In this document: piece by piece, positions 22,921 to 31,242 of the stretch | Layout: the number at the start of each line of letters is the position of its first letter | Position numbering within the stretch: position 1 is the first letter of the stretch | From: Spongiactinospora rosea | Lineage (GTDB): Bacteria; Actinomycetota; Actinomycetes; Streptosporangiales; Streptosporangiaceae | Direction: 5' to 3' | Length of the DNA stretch: 64,000 nucleotides | Assembly: GCF_003315795.1 (NCBI RefSeq) | Contig: NZ_QMEY01000019.1 | Coordinates: forward strand, 1 to 64,000 | Program-made: the position numbers and the translations under genes | Notes under the pieces: model-generated | The model's input: only the letters and a program-made list of their open reading frames with translations | What the model was told of the DNA's origin: nothing | The model's database searches: none

Positions 22921-24042
22921 CTGATCAGAATGGTCCATGCGGAGGATCGGCTTGATCACCTCGCCGCCGCGGCTCGCCGCCAGCGCCTCCCCGATCTCGT
23001 CCAGCCCATAGAACCTGGTCAGCCGGTCGAACGGGAAGCGGCCCTGCCGATGCAGCTCGATCAGCGCGCCGATCAGGGGCTGCGCGCGGCCGCTGCCGCC
23101 GAGCGTGCCGACGATCCGCTTGCCCCACAGGGTGGTCAGGTGGTCCAGCCCGAACTCCGCCCCGGCCGGGGCGCCGCCGATCAGCACGCAGGTACCGAGC
23201 ATCCCGACGCTGTCGGCCGCCTGCCGGACGACCGGGATGACGCCGGTGCACTCCAGGGCGTGGTCGGCGGGCCCGCCGCACAGGCGGTGCACCTCGGCGA
23301 CGGGGTCGGCCGCGCGGGCGTCCACGGTGTGGGTGGCGCCCAGTTCGGCGGCCAGCGCCAGCCGGGCGGGGTGCCGGTCCACCGCGATGATCGTGGTGGC
23401 GGGGGTGAGCCGGGCGGCCATCACCGCGGCCAGGCCGACCGCGCCGACGCCGTACACGACCAGGCTCGCCCCGGGGGCGGGGCGCAGGGTGTTCAGCACG
23501 GCCCCGGCGCCGGTGGAGAACCCGCAGGCCAGCGGACCCAGCAGGGCCAGCGGTACGTCCTTCGGCACCACGACCAGCGCCTCGGCCCAGGTCAGCGAGT
23601 AGGTCGCGAACGACGACTGCCCGAAGAAGTGGCTGTGCACCGGCGTCCCGCCGGGCCGGCGCAGCGCCGGTTGCCCGGCGCGCGGGCCGAGCAGCCGCCC
23701 GCCGCCGCACAGCGCCTCGCCGAGCCGGGCGCAGTACCGCGGCTCGCCGTCCCGGCAGTTGCGGCACGCGCCGCAGGAGGGCCAGCCGATGACCACGTGG
23801 TCGCCCGGCCATACCGCGGTGACGCCGTCGCCGACCGCGACGACCTCCCCCGCGCCCTCGTGCCCGAGCACGCCGGGGAACGGCATCGGCAGGTCGCCGT
23901 GCCGGGTGATCTCGTCGGTGTGGCAGATCCCGGAGGCGACGATCCTCACCAGCGCCTCCCCCGGCCCCGGTTCGTCGAGCTCCAGTTCCTCGACGCGGAA
24001 CGGCGCGCCGAGCCTTTCCACGACGGCGGCGGTCACCTTCAT
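22918..24042 (-). CDS. Zinc-dependent alcohol dehydrogenase (aryl-alcohol type)
   Basis: This 374-residue medium-chain dehydrogenase has the catalytic zinc site ASGICHTDEITRHGDLPMPF and GHEGAGEVVAVGDGV. Structural-zinc cysteines are in GWPSCGACRNCRDGEPRYC, the second-sphere Cys in LGPLACGFSTGAGAVLNTLR, and the Rossmann motif in VVYGVGAVGLAAVMAARL. The pattern resembles benzyl-alcohol dehydrogenases. Its ATG overlaps the stop of the upstream amidase gene (ATGA) and it precedes the aldehyde dehydrogenase, giving an alcohol-to-acid pair. Confidence 0.88.
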   Translation of the reverse strand: MKVTAAVVERLGAPFRVEELELDEPGPGEALVRIVASGICHTDEITRHGDLPMPFPGVLGHEGAGEVVAVGDGVTAVWPGDHVVIGWPSCGACRNCRDGEPRYCARLGEALCGGGRLLGPRAGQPALRRPGGTPVHSHFFGQSSFATYSLTWAEALVVVPKDVPLALLGPLACGFSTGAGAVLNTLRPAPGASLVVYGVGAVGLAAVMAARLTPATTIIAVDRHPARLALAAELGATHTVDARAADPVAEVHRLCGGPADHALECTGVIPVVRQAADSVGMLGTCVLIGGAPAGAEFGLDHLTTLWGKRIVGTLGGSGRAQPLIGALIELHRQGRFPFDRLTRFYGLDEIGEALAASRGGEVIKPILRMDHSDQ

Positions 24043-25400
24043 CGCAGGTTCCTCCCGGCTACGTCAGGGGGCGACAGCGGCGGAGTCAGGCTCTCCACCA
24101 GGCGGGCCACGCGCAGGACGACGTCGTCGCGCATCGCCCCGCCGATGATCTGCAGGCCGACCGGCAACCCGTCGGCGAGCGCCACCGGCACCGAGATCGC
24201 CGGGAGCCCGGCGGCGTTGCACGGCGAGGTGAGCCTGGTCAGCACCGGCTCGATGGGCCATACCCGGCCCTCGATCGTGACGGTCATCGCGCCGATGGGC
24301 GGGGCCGTGATCGGTACCGTGGCGCAGATCAGCACGTCGTGGGCGGCCAGCGCGTCGCGCAGGGCGGCGGTGGAGCGGCGCAGCGCCGCCTCCTGCCGCT
24401 CGATCTCCCCCGCCGACGGCGTGGCCATGCGCATCAGCTCGGCGATGTCCGGCCCGAACAGCGCGGGATCGCGCTCGAACGCCTCCCGGTGGAACGCGCC
24501 CGCCTCGCGGACGATCCGCTCCAGCGCCGCGTACGGCATGAGCGGCTGGTCGGGAACGACGACGTCCGTCACCGGCACGCCGTGCCCGTCCAGCAGGGCA
24601 CGGACGCCCGCCAGCGCGGCCCGTACCTCGGGGGCGAGCACCGCGTCGTACCAGCCGCCCAGCCAGCCCACCCGCGGCTCGCCCGGGTGATCCCGCGGCA
24701 CCGGACCGGCGAGCGCACCCGTCAGCGCGGCGGCGTCGTCCACCGTGCGCGCCAGCACGCCAAGGTGGTCCAGCGAGGGGGCCAGCGGCAGCACGCCGTC
24801 CAGCGGGATCCGGCCGCGGGTCGGCTTGAAGCCGACGCAGCCGCTCAGCGCGGCCGGGATGCGCACGCTGCCGGCCGTGTCGGAGCCCAGCGCGCCGAGC
24901 GAGCTGCCCGCCGTCACCGAGGCCGCCGACCCGCCGGAGGAGCCGCCGGGGATGTGGCCGGGCCGGTAGGGGTTGTGCGTGGGGCCGAAGAACGGGCTGT
25001 CGGTGCGCCCGCCCCAGGCCAGTTCGTGGGTGGTGTGCTTGCCGAGGATCACCGCGCCCGCGCGGCGCAGGCCGCGTACCGCGCTCGCGTCCCGCTGCGG
25101 CACATGCCCGGCGAACCTGGGCGAACCATAGCCGGTGGGGACGCCCGCCGTGTCGATCAGGTCCTTGATGCCGATGGGCAGGCCGTGCAGCGGGCCCCGC
25201 CGCAGGCCGCGGGCCGCCTCCGCGGTCAGCGCGGCGGCCTCGGCGCGGGCCCGTTCGGCGGTCACCGTGGCGTAGGCGTGCAGGTCCGGCTCGGTGGCCG
25301 CGATCCGGTCCAGCAGGTGCTCGGTCAGCTCGGCGGGCGTGATCTCGCCGCGGGCGATGGCGGCGAGGGCCGCCGTGGCGGACTCAACGGGAAGCGACAT
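24039..25400 (-). CDS. Amidase-signature enzyme 1
   Basis: This 453-residue amidase has the Ser-cisSer-Lys triad: Lys in GLPIGIKDLIDTAGVPTGYG, then GGSSGGSAASVTAGSSLGAL and GSDTAGSVRIPAALSGCVGF. Such enzymes hydrolyse a carboxamide to acid and ammonia. It overlaps the upstream LivM gene by 17 nt and the downstream alcohol dehydrogenase by 4 nt, so it is translationally coupled to an amino-acid/amide importer. The imported compound may therefore carry an amide bond; this is inferred from the operon. Confidence 0.87.
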   Translation of the reverse strand: MSLPVESATAALAAIARGEITPAELTEHLLDRIAATEPDLHAYATVTAERARAEAAALTAEAARGLRRGPLHGLPIGIKDLIDTAGVPTGYGSPRFAGHVPQRDASAVRGLRRAGAVILGKHTTHELAWGGRTDSPFFGPTHNPYRPGHIPGGSSGGSAASVTAGSSLGALGSDTAGSVRIPAALSGCVGFKPTRGRIPLDGVLPLAPSLDHLGVLARTVDDAAALTGALAGPVPRDHPGEPRVGWLGGWYDAVLAPEVRAALAGVRALLDGHGVPVTDVVVPDQPLMPYAALERIVREAGAFHREAFERDPALFGPDIAELMRMATPSAGEIERQEAALRRSTAALRDALAAHDVLICATVPITAPPIGAMTVTIEGRVWPIEPVLTRLTSPCNAAGLPAISVPVALADGLPVGLQIIGGAMRDDVVLRVARLVESLTPPLSPPDVAGRNLR

Positions 25401-26421
25401 CGCCGCCCCCGTCCCGTACGTGGTAGCCGACCGGGAACAGGCTCAGCCCGGTCCGGTCGCGCACCAGGCCCCACAGCCCGCCGGGCAGCCAGAGCGCCGT
25501 CGCGATGCCGACCGCGCCGAGCAGCACCAGGTACCAGGAGCCGTGGTCGGCGAGGACCTGCTGCAACCCGAAGAACACCAGCGCGCCGAGCAGCGGGCCC
25601 TCGATGTAGCCGATGCCGCCGATCACCACAATGAAGATCATGTACGCGGACCACTGCACGCTGAAGATGGAGTCGGGGTTGACGCTGAGCGAGCTGACCG
25701 TGATCACGCCGCCCGCCGCGCCGCAGCCCGCCGCCGAGATGAGGTAGACCAGCCGCTTGGCCCGCGTCACGTCGATCCCGGCCGAGCCGGCCGCGGTCTC
25801 CTCGTCCCGCACGGCCATCAGCGACAGGCCGAGCCTGCCGCGCAGCAGCAGGTAGCAGCCGCCGATGGTGGCCAGCGCGAGGGCGAGCGCGATCCAGTAC
25901 GTGAGCGCGCCGCGCAGGGTCTGGTCTATGCCGGACATCCCGGCCAGGCCCTTCCCGCTGCCGCCGCCCACGCCGTCGATCCGCACCACCAGCAGCCGGT
26001 ACACCTCGGCGATCACCCAGGTGCCCACCGCGAAGTAGTCGCCGCGCAGCCGGAAGGCCAGCCAGGAGGTGGGCACCGCGAACAGCGCGCAGGTGAGCGC
26101 GCCGAGCGGGACCGCCAGGTACGGCTGCACGCCCTGGTCGGCCAGCGCGATGACGCTGTAGGCGCCGATGCCGATGTACGCCTGCTGCCCCACCGACACC
26201 AGCCCGCCGAACCCGGCCAGCAGGTTCCACATGCTCGCCAGCGCGATCAGCACGAACAGGTTGACCAGCGTGTCGGTGACCGTGCTGAACACCAGGAACG
26301 GCAGCGCCGCCAGGACCACCGCGATCAGCGCCATGGCCGCGCCCGACACCTTGGAGGATCTGGCCGCGCGGCTCACCCGTACCTGGGCCGCCCGCGCGAT
26401 CAGCGTCTGTGACAGTGTCAT
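25384..26421 (-). CDS. livM: Branched-chain-type ABC transporter permease (LivM-like)
   Basis: This 345-residue permease has about 9-10 hydrophobic segments and the LivM landmarks SMWNLLAGFGGLVSVGQQAY, FRLRGDYFAVGTWVIAEVYR and GGIGYIEGPLLGALVFF. The ATG at 26421 overlaps the LivH stop (ATGA). It forms the membrane channel with LivH and is powered by LivG/LivF. Substrates of this transporter class include branched-chain amino acids, urea, short amides and aromatic acids; the operon points to an amide or aromatic compound here. Confidence 0.87.
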   Translation of the reverse strand: MTLSQTLIARAAQVRVSRAARSSKVSGAAMALIAVVLAALPFLVFSTVTDTLVNLFVLIALASMWNLLAGFGGLVSVGQQAYIGIGAYSVIALADQGVQPYLAVPLGALTCALFAVPTSWLAFRLRGDYFAVGTWVIAEVYRLLVVRIDGVGGGSGKGLAGMSGIDQTLRGALTYWIALALALATIGGCYLLLRGRLGLSLMAVRDEETAAGSAGIDVTRAKRLVYLISAAGCGAAGGVITVSSLSVNPDSIFSVQWSAYMIFIVVIGGIGYIEGPLLGALVFFGLQQVLADHGSWYLVLLGAVGIATALWLPGGLWGLVRDRTGLSLFPVGYHVRDGGGDVASR

Positions 26422-27284
26422 GCGGCCCTTCCCGCGAGCAGGCCCTGCGGCCGGAAGGCCAGCACGGCGAGGAAGATGAGATGCCCGGCCAGCAGCGTCA
26501 GCGCCGGATCGACCTGCGCGCTCAGCGACTGGGCGACGCCGAGGACCATCCCGCCGAGCAGGGTCCCCCACAGCGAACCCAGCCCGCCGATGACGACCGC
26601 CTCGAAGGCGAAGATCAGCCGGGAGGGGCCGATGGACGGGTCGAACGACGAGCGCATCGCGAACATCAGCCCGGCGAGCGCGACGGTGGCGAACGCGATG
26701 GCGGTGGCGATGCCGTACACGTGCCTGCTGTCGGCGCCCATCAGGCTCGCGGTCTCCCGGTCGTCGGCGGAGGCGCGTAGCATCCGGCCCAGGCCGGTGC
26801 GCGACAGGAACACCTGGATGCCCGCCAGCGCGGCGCAGGCCAGCAGGAACGTCGTCAGCGACAGGTAGCCGACCGAGGTGGACTCGGTGAGATGGAAGGA
26901 GGCGGTGGCGAAGGAGCCGCCGTCGAGCGTGCGGGTGTCCGCGGAGAAGACCTCCAGCAGGACGTTCTGCAGCACGATGGACAGGCCGAAGGTGACCAGC
27001 AGGGTGGCCAGCGGGCCCGCGCCCAGGCTGCGCTGCAGCAGTACCCGCTGGGTCAGGTAGCCGAGCAGGGCGAACAGCGGCACGGTCACCACCACCACGA
27101 CCCACAGCGGCAGCCCGGTGCCGCTGACCATCGCGAGCGCCAGGAACGACGCGACCACCGCGAGGTCGCCGTGCGCGAGGTTGACGATCCGCATGACGCC
27201 GAACATCAGCGAAAGGCCGGTCGCGAACAGCGCGTACAGGCCGCCGAGCAGCAGCCCCTGGACGACGGCGTTGAGCCAGCCCAT
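26418..27284 (-). CDS. livH: Branched-chain-type ABC transporter permease (LivH-like)
   Basis: This 288-residue permease begins MGWLNAVVQGLLLGGLYALF and contains GLSLMFGVMRIVNLAHGDLA, the classical LivH start, then TFGLSIVLQNVLLEVFSADT and EAVVIGGLGSLWGTLLGGMV. The ATG lies one base after the LivF stop. It pairs with LivM in the membrane. Confidence 0.88.
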   Translation of the reverse strand: MGWLNAVVQGLLLGGLYALFATGLSLMFGVMRIVNLAHGDLAVVASFLALAMVSGTGLPLWVVVVVTVPLFALLGYLTQRVLLQRSLGAGPLATLLVTFGLSIVLQNVLLEVFSADTRTLDGGSFATASFHLTESTSVGYLSLTTFLLACAALAGIQVFLSRTGLGRMLRASADDRETASLMGADSRHVYGIATAIAFATVALAGLMFAMRSSFDPSIGPSRLIFAFEAVVIGGLGSLWGTLLGGMVLGVAQSLSAQVDPALTLLAGHLIFLAVLAFRPQGLLAGRAA

Positions 27285-27285
27285 G

Positions 27286-28026
27286 TCAGTCGCCTCCCTT
27301 TTCCGGGGTCCCCCCGGCGTACGCCGTCCCGATGCCGAAGTAGGCGTGCTCGACCTGCTCGGGGGTCAGCTCCCTGGGCCGCCCGCGCAGCACGGACCTG
27401 CCCTCCAGCAGGCAGTGCAGCCGGTCGGCGACGCGCATGGCCTGCGAGACGTCCTGTTCGACGAGCAGCGCGGTGGTGCCGGCGGTGACGATGTCCGGCA
27501 GCACCTCGTAGATGCGCCGCACCACCACCGGCGCGAGGCCGAGCGACAACTCGTCGATGAGCAGCAGGGCAGGGTTGGACAGCAGCGCCCTGCCGATCGC
27601 CACCGCCTGCTGCTCGCCGCCGGAGAGCTGGGCGGCGTTCTGCCCGCGGCGGTCGGCCATCCAGGGGAACAGCTCGTGCACGCGGGCGAGGTTCCAGGCG
27701 CCGGGGCGCCTGCGGTACGCGCCGGCCAGCAGGTTCTCCTCCACCGTCAGGGACCGGAACAGCCGCCGCCCCTCCGGCACCAGCGCGATGCCCGCCGACA
27801 CCCGCTTGTGCGCGGGCAGCCGGGTGATGTCCGTGCCGTCCAGGGTGATGGACCCCGACGCGGGCGGGTTGAGCCCGGCCACGGCGCGCAGCAGGGTGGA
27901 CTTGCCCGCGCCGTTGGCGCCGATGATCGCCAGTATCTCGCCGCGCTCGACCTCCAGGCTGAGCCCGTCCACCGCGCGCAGTTGCCCGTGGTAGACGGTG
28001 AGGTCGCGGATCGACAGCAGCGTCAT
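27286..28026 (-). CDS. livF: ABC transporter ATP-binding protein (LivF-like)
   Basis: This 246-residue ATPase has Walker A IIGANGAGKSTLLRAVAGL, signature QLSGGEQQAVAIGRALLSNP, Walker B LLLIDELSLGLAP and H-loop-equivalent LLVEQDVSQAM (Gln-Asp in place of the usual His, common in LivF). VPEGRRLFRSLTVEENLL is characteristic of LivF. It overlaps the LivG stop by four bases and drives the LivHM channel from the cytoplasm. Confidence 0.88.
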   Translation of the reverse strand: MTLLSIRDLTVYHGQLRAVDGLSLEVERGEILAIIGANGAGKSTLLRAVAGLNPPASGSITLDGTDITRLPAHKRVSAGIALVPEGRRLFRSLTVEENLLAGAYRRRPGAWNLARVHELFPWMADRRGQNAAQLSGGEQQAVAIGRALLSNPALLLIDELSLGLAPVVVRRIYEVLPDIVTAGTTALLVEQDVSQAMRVADRLHCLLEGRSVLRGRPRELTPEQVEHAYFGIGTAYAGGTPEKGGD

Positions 28027-28775
28027 GGCCCCTCCTCCGCCGCGCTCGTCTCGGGACCGGCCCCGAGGTAGAGTTCGCGCACCTTGGGGTCGGCGAGCAC
28101 GCGCATCGGCTCGCCGTCGGCGACCACGTCGCCACCGGCCAGGCAGATCATCCGCCCGACCGTGCTGACCAGCGCGTGGACGACGTGCTCGATCCACACC
28201 ACGCCCAGCCCCTCGGCGTGCAGCCGCGAGACGACCTCGACGAGTTCGTGCACCTCGGGCTCGGTCAGCCCGCCGGCGACCTCGTCCAGCAGGAGCAGCC
28301 GGGGCGCGGTGCCGAGCGCGCGGGCCAGTTCCAGGCGTTTGCGCTGCAACAACGTGAGCCGGCCGGCCGGGGTGTTGGCGAGGGCGGCCAGGCCGGTGCG
28401 GTCCAGTACGTCCATCGCGTGCGCCCACGCCTGCCTGCCCGCGAGGCCCGCGCCCTGGTGGCCGCAGACCAGCACGTTCTCGAAGACGGTCAGGTGCGAG
28501 AAGGGGCGCGGCACCTGGTAGGTGCGGCCGATCCCGGCCCGGGTGCGAGCGTGCGGCGGGGCGCCGGTGATCTCCCGCCCGGCGAACCACACCTTCCCCC
28601 GGTCCGGCCGGAGGTCGCCGGAGATCATCCCGAACAGGCTGGACTTGCCCGCCCCGTTCGGTCCCACGATCCCCAGCGCCTCCCCGGCCTGTACCGACAG
28701 GGAGAGGTCATCGGCGACGGTCACCTTGCCGAAGCTCTTGGTGATGCCGGAAAGACGCAGCAGTGGCTCGGTCAT
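28023..28775 (-). CDS. livG: ABC transporter ATP-binding protein (LivG-like)
   Basis: This 250-residue ATPase has Walker A IVGPNGAGKSSLFGMISGDL, LivG-specific IGRTYQVPRPFSHLTVFENV and Walker B PRLLLLDEVAGGLTEPEV with WIEHVVHALV. The usual LSGGQ signature is degenerate: the helix reads GRLTLLQRKRLELARALG, as is often seen in shortened LivG-type proteins of this operon class. The start ATG overlaps the substrate-binding protein stop. Confidence 0.85.
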   Translation of the reverse strand: MTEPLLRLSGITKSFGKVTVADDLSLSVQAGEALGIVGPNGAGKSSLFGMISGDLRPDRGKVWFAGREITGAPPHARTRAGIGRTYQVPRPFSHLTVFENVLVCGHQGAGLAGRQAWAHAMDVLDRTGLAALANTPAGRLTLLQRKRLELARALGTAPRLLLLDEVAGGLTEPEVHELVEVVSRLHAEGLGVVWIEHVVHALVSTVGRMICLAGGDVVADGEPMRVLADPKVRELYLGAGPETSAAEEGP

Positions 28776-30070
28776 CAGGCGTTGGTGGGCAGCAGGTCGC
28801 CGCCGACCGGGACGGCCTTGTTGGCGGAGTTGTCCACGATCACCACGTCCCAGGGGAACCGGTCGCCCTTGCGCCACTGGCCGCCGACCGGGTGCTGCAG
28901 CGCGATGCCGGGCTGCGGGCCCGCGGTGAAGTCGAGGTCGCCGCTCATGCAACTGATCTTCATGCCGCGCAGCTTGGCGGCGACCTCGTCGCGGTCCTTG
29001 GGGTCGCTCGCCTCCTTGAACGCCTGGATGGCGATCTCGAACAGCGAGTACACCGAGCCCAGGGCCTGGGTCCACTGCTTGCCGGTGGCGGCGGCGAAGT
29101 CGTCGGCGAGCTGCTTGGCGGACTTGCCGTCCAGGGCGGACTTGTAGGGGTGGGCCGGGCTCCACCAGAAGTCGGTGGCGATGTTGGCGGCGAGCCCGCC
29201 CAGCGCCTCGGCCTCCGACGGGAACAGCATGACCTTGGCGACGGTGGCCAGCTTGGGCTTGAAGCCCTGCTGGCGGGCCTGCTTCCAGAAGGTCTGGAAG
29301 TCCGGCGGGATCGGAGTGCAGGTGAACAGGTCGGCGCCGGACTCCTTGAAGGCGGCGATCTGCGCGGTGAAGTCGGTGGCGCCGTTCTGGTAGGCGCCGC
29401 CGTCCACCGGGGTGTAGCCGGACTTCTTCATCATCGGCCCGAGGCCCTGCCGGAAGGCGTTGGCGTCGGTGTCGTTGGGCCACAGCGCGGCGACGTTCTT
29501 GGAGGAGACGTCGGCGCGGTCCCACATCGGGAAGAAGCAGTCGGCGAACTCCTTCATGCCGAAGAAGAACAGCGTCGTGTACTTGAAGCCCTCGCCCGGC
29601 TTGCCGTTCCGGCCGTGGAACCACGCCTCCCAGGGGGCGATCGTGGTGACGTTGGGGATGCCGTTGGCCTCGCACTGGTCGGCCACCGGGTTGGTGGTGT
29701 CGGGCGTGGAGGACCCGACGATGAGGTCCACCTTGTCGCTGTTGATCAGTTGCCGGGTGACCTCGGTGGCGCGGTTCGGGTTGGACTGGGTGTCCTTGAC
29801 GACGATCTCGATCCGCCGCTTGACGCCGCCCGAGGTGAAGCCGCCGCGCACGGCCTGCTGGATCTGCTGCACCACGAAGTTGTCCGCGGTGGCGAATCCG
29901 GCCAGCGGCCCGGTCTGGGGGCTGACGTAGCCGATCTTGAGTACGTCCGACGACGAGCCGCCGGTGCCCTTCAGGCCGCCGCAGGCGCTCACCAGGGACG
30001 CGCCGCCGAGCGCGGCCGCCGCGCTGAGAAAGGAACGGCGGCCCAGGCCGCCCGTGGGGGTGTCGCGCAC
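28775..30070 (-). CDS. ABC transporter substrate-binding lipoprotein (Tat)
   Basis: This 431-residue type I periplasmic-binding protein (ANF/LivJ class) has a Tat signal (GLGRRSFLSAAAALGGASLV) ending in a lipobox-like SACGG, so it is folded before export and lipid-anchored outside. LKIGYVSPQTGPLAGFATAD, DLIVGSSTPDTTNPVADQCE and ADLFTCTPIPPDFQTFWKQA are typical. It captures the substrate for LivGFHM. The start is GTG. It is the first gene of a minus-strand operon running to 21274; an IclR-type palindrome lies 169 nt upstream. Confidence 0.87.
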   Translation of the reverse strand: MRDTPTGGLGRRSFLSAAAALGGASLVSACGGLKGTGGSSSDVLKIGYVSPQTGPLAGFATADNFVVQQIQQAVRGGFTSGGVKRRIEIVVKDTQSNPNRATEVTRQLINSDKVDLIVGSSTPDTTNPVADQCEANGIPNVTTIAPWEAWFHGRNGKPGEGFKYTTLFFFGMKEFADCFFPMWDRADVSSKNVAALWPNDTDANAFRQGLGPMMKKSGYTPVDGGAYQNGATDFTAQIAAFKESGADLFTCTPIPPDFQTFWKQARQQGFKPKLATVAKVMLFPSEAEALGGLAANIATDFWWSPAHPYKSALDGKSAKQLADDFAAATGKQWTQALGSVYSLFEIAIQAFKEASDPKDRDEVAAKLRGMKISCMSGDLDFTAGPQPGIALQHPVGGQWRKGDRFPWDVVIVDNSANKAVPVGGDLLPTNA

Positions 30071-30238
30071 GGCAAACTCCTTAGTCGACGGTGTTCACGG
30101 GCATCGCTCGTCCTCGGGACACCGCGGTCGCTCTTCGAGGGCATGACTCACTCGGCCACTCCGCAGGGGAAGACCGGAACCCGGGGGGCGGGAAGTTGCC
30201 CTGACCGTATGGTCCGGCCGACGCCAGAGCAACGGTGC

Positions 30239-30255
30239 GTTTCAGTGACTGAAAC
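30239..30255. promoter_or_regulatory. Putative IclR operator of the importer operon
   Basis: GTTTCAGTGACTGAAAC is a perfect 17-bp palindrome with a central G. It lies between the IclR gene end and the start of the importer operon. Confidence 0.6.
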
Positions 30256-30265
30256 GGGATTTGTG

Positions 30266-31117
30266 CTATTGGAACGCCTGCTGGCCGCGCGGGCGGTGGC
30301 CGAGCCGCTTGGAGATCTCCGCGGCCGTGCGCCGCAGCGGCGGCTCCAGCCGGGCGGCCAGCGCCTCCACGGTGGCCGGGGCGCTGGTCAGGTGGACCGC
30401 GACGTTGACCGCGGCGACGACCTCGCCCACCCGGTCGCGGACCGGCGCGGCGAACGACCGCAGGCCCGGGGCCAGCTCCTCGTCGTTGACCGCGACGGCG
30501 CTCTGGCGCACCTTGGCCAGGGCCGCGAGCAGCTGCTCCCGGTTGGTGATCGTCTTGGGGCCGCGGCGGGCCAGGTCGGTGCGGTCGAGGATCTGCCGCA
30601 GCGCCGCCGGGTTCTTGTGCGCGAGCAGGACCTTGCCCATCGCGGTGCAGTAGGCGGGCAGCCGGGAGCCGACGTGCAGGTTGAGGTCCATGGCCAGGGA
30701 GTTTCTCCGGCTGCTGCGCCTGCGGTCGACGTAGACGACGTCGGGGCCGTCGCACAGGCCCATGCTCACGGTGCAGCCGGTCTCATCGGCCAGGGCCTGG
30801 AGGAGCGGCCCGGCGACCCGGGTCAGCTCCATGGAGTCGATCGCCGCGAAGCCGAGGTCGACCAGCCGGGGGCCGAGGAAGTACTTCCTGGTCTCGGGGT
30901 CCTGGCGGATGTACTCCAGCTTGGTCAGCGTGGCGACGTAGCGGTAGGTGGTGCTCTTGTTGAGCCCGACCGCCCGCGCCAGGTCGGCGATGCCGAGCAC
31001 GGAACGGTCACCGCCGAAGGCGGACAGGATGCGCAGGCCGCGCTCCAGGGACACCGAGAAGGCACTGGAGTCGCCCGTCGCACGGCCGCGCGGGCGGGGA
31101 GGCTCGTCGTCGCTCAC
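30266..31117 (-). CDS. IclR-family transcriptional regulator
   Basis: This 283-residue protein has the IclR N-terminal winged helix (LERGLRILSAFGGDRSVLGI, ADLARAVGLNKSTTYRYVAT) and C-terminal ligand domain (GPLLQALADETGCTVSMGLC, RLPAYCTAMGKVLLAHKN). The sequence VGLNKSTTYRYV is the recognition helix. It lies between the importer operon and the divergent aldehyde dehydrogenase gene, both preceded by GTTTCAG half-sites, so it probably controls both in response to the imported compound or its acid. Start is GTG. Confidence 0.88.
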   Translation of the reverse strand: MSDDEPPRPRGRATGDSSAFSVSLERGLRILSAFGGDRSVLGIADLARAVGLNKSTTYRYVATLTKLEYIRQDPETRKYFLGPRLVDLGFAAIDSMELTRVAGPLLQALADETGCTVSMGLCDGPDVVYVDRRRSSRRNSLAMDLNLHVGSRLPAYCTAMGKVLLAHKNPAALRQILDRTDLARRGPKTITNREQLLAALAKVRQSAVAVNDEELAPGLRSFAAPVRDRVGEVVAAVNVAVHLTSAPATVEALAARLEPPLRRTAAEISKRLGHRPRGQQAFQ

Positions 31118-31139
31118 ACCGTCAGGATACGGTCTGTTG

Positions 31140-31156
31140 GTTTCAGATATTCAAAC
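31140..31156. promoter_or_regulatory. Putative second IclR operator
   Basis: GTTTCAGATATTCAAAC shares the GTTTCAG half-site and the 17-bp frame of the perfect palindrome at 30239-30255. It lies 23 nt from the IclR start, in the IclR/aldehyde dehydrogenase divergent region. Confidence 0.5.
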
Positions 31157-31242
31157 GCTTTTGACTGCCGTGCCGAACGCGTGAACGCTGCTGGCCTGCA
31201 CAGCCGTACGCGACGACGACCCGAGTGAGGAGACCGGACCCG

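Noticed and set aside
26401..26440. TGTCACA match near the livM start as another ECF41 promoter
   Set aside because: It lies in coding sequence in an overlapping operon and no CGTC stands at 16-17 nt.
28023..28775. LivG as a broken gene because LSGGQ is degenerate
   Set aside because: Frame, Walker A, Walker B and couplings are intact; such degeneration is tolerated in this transporter class.
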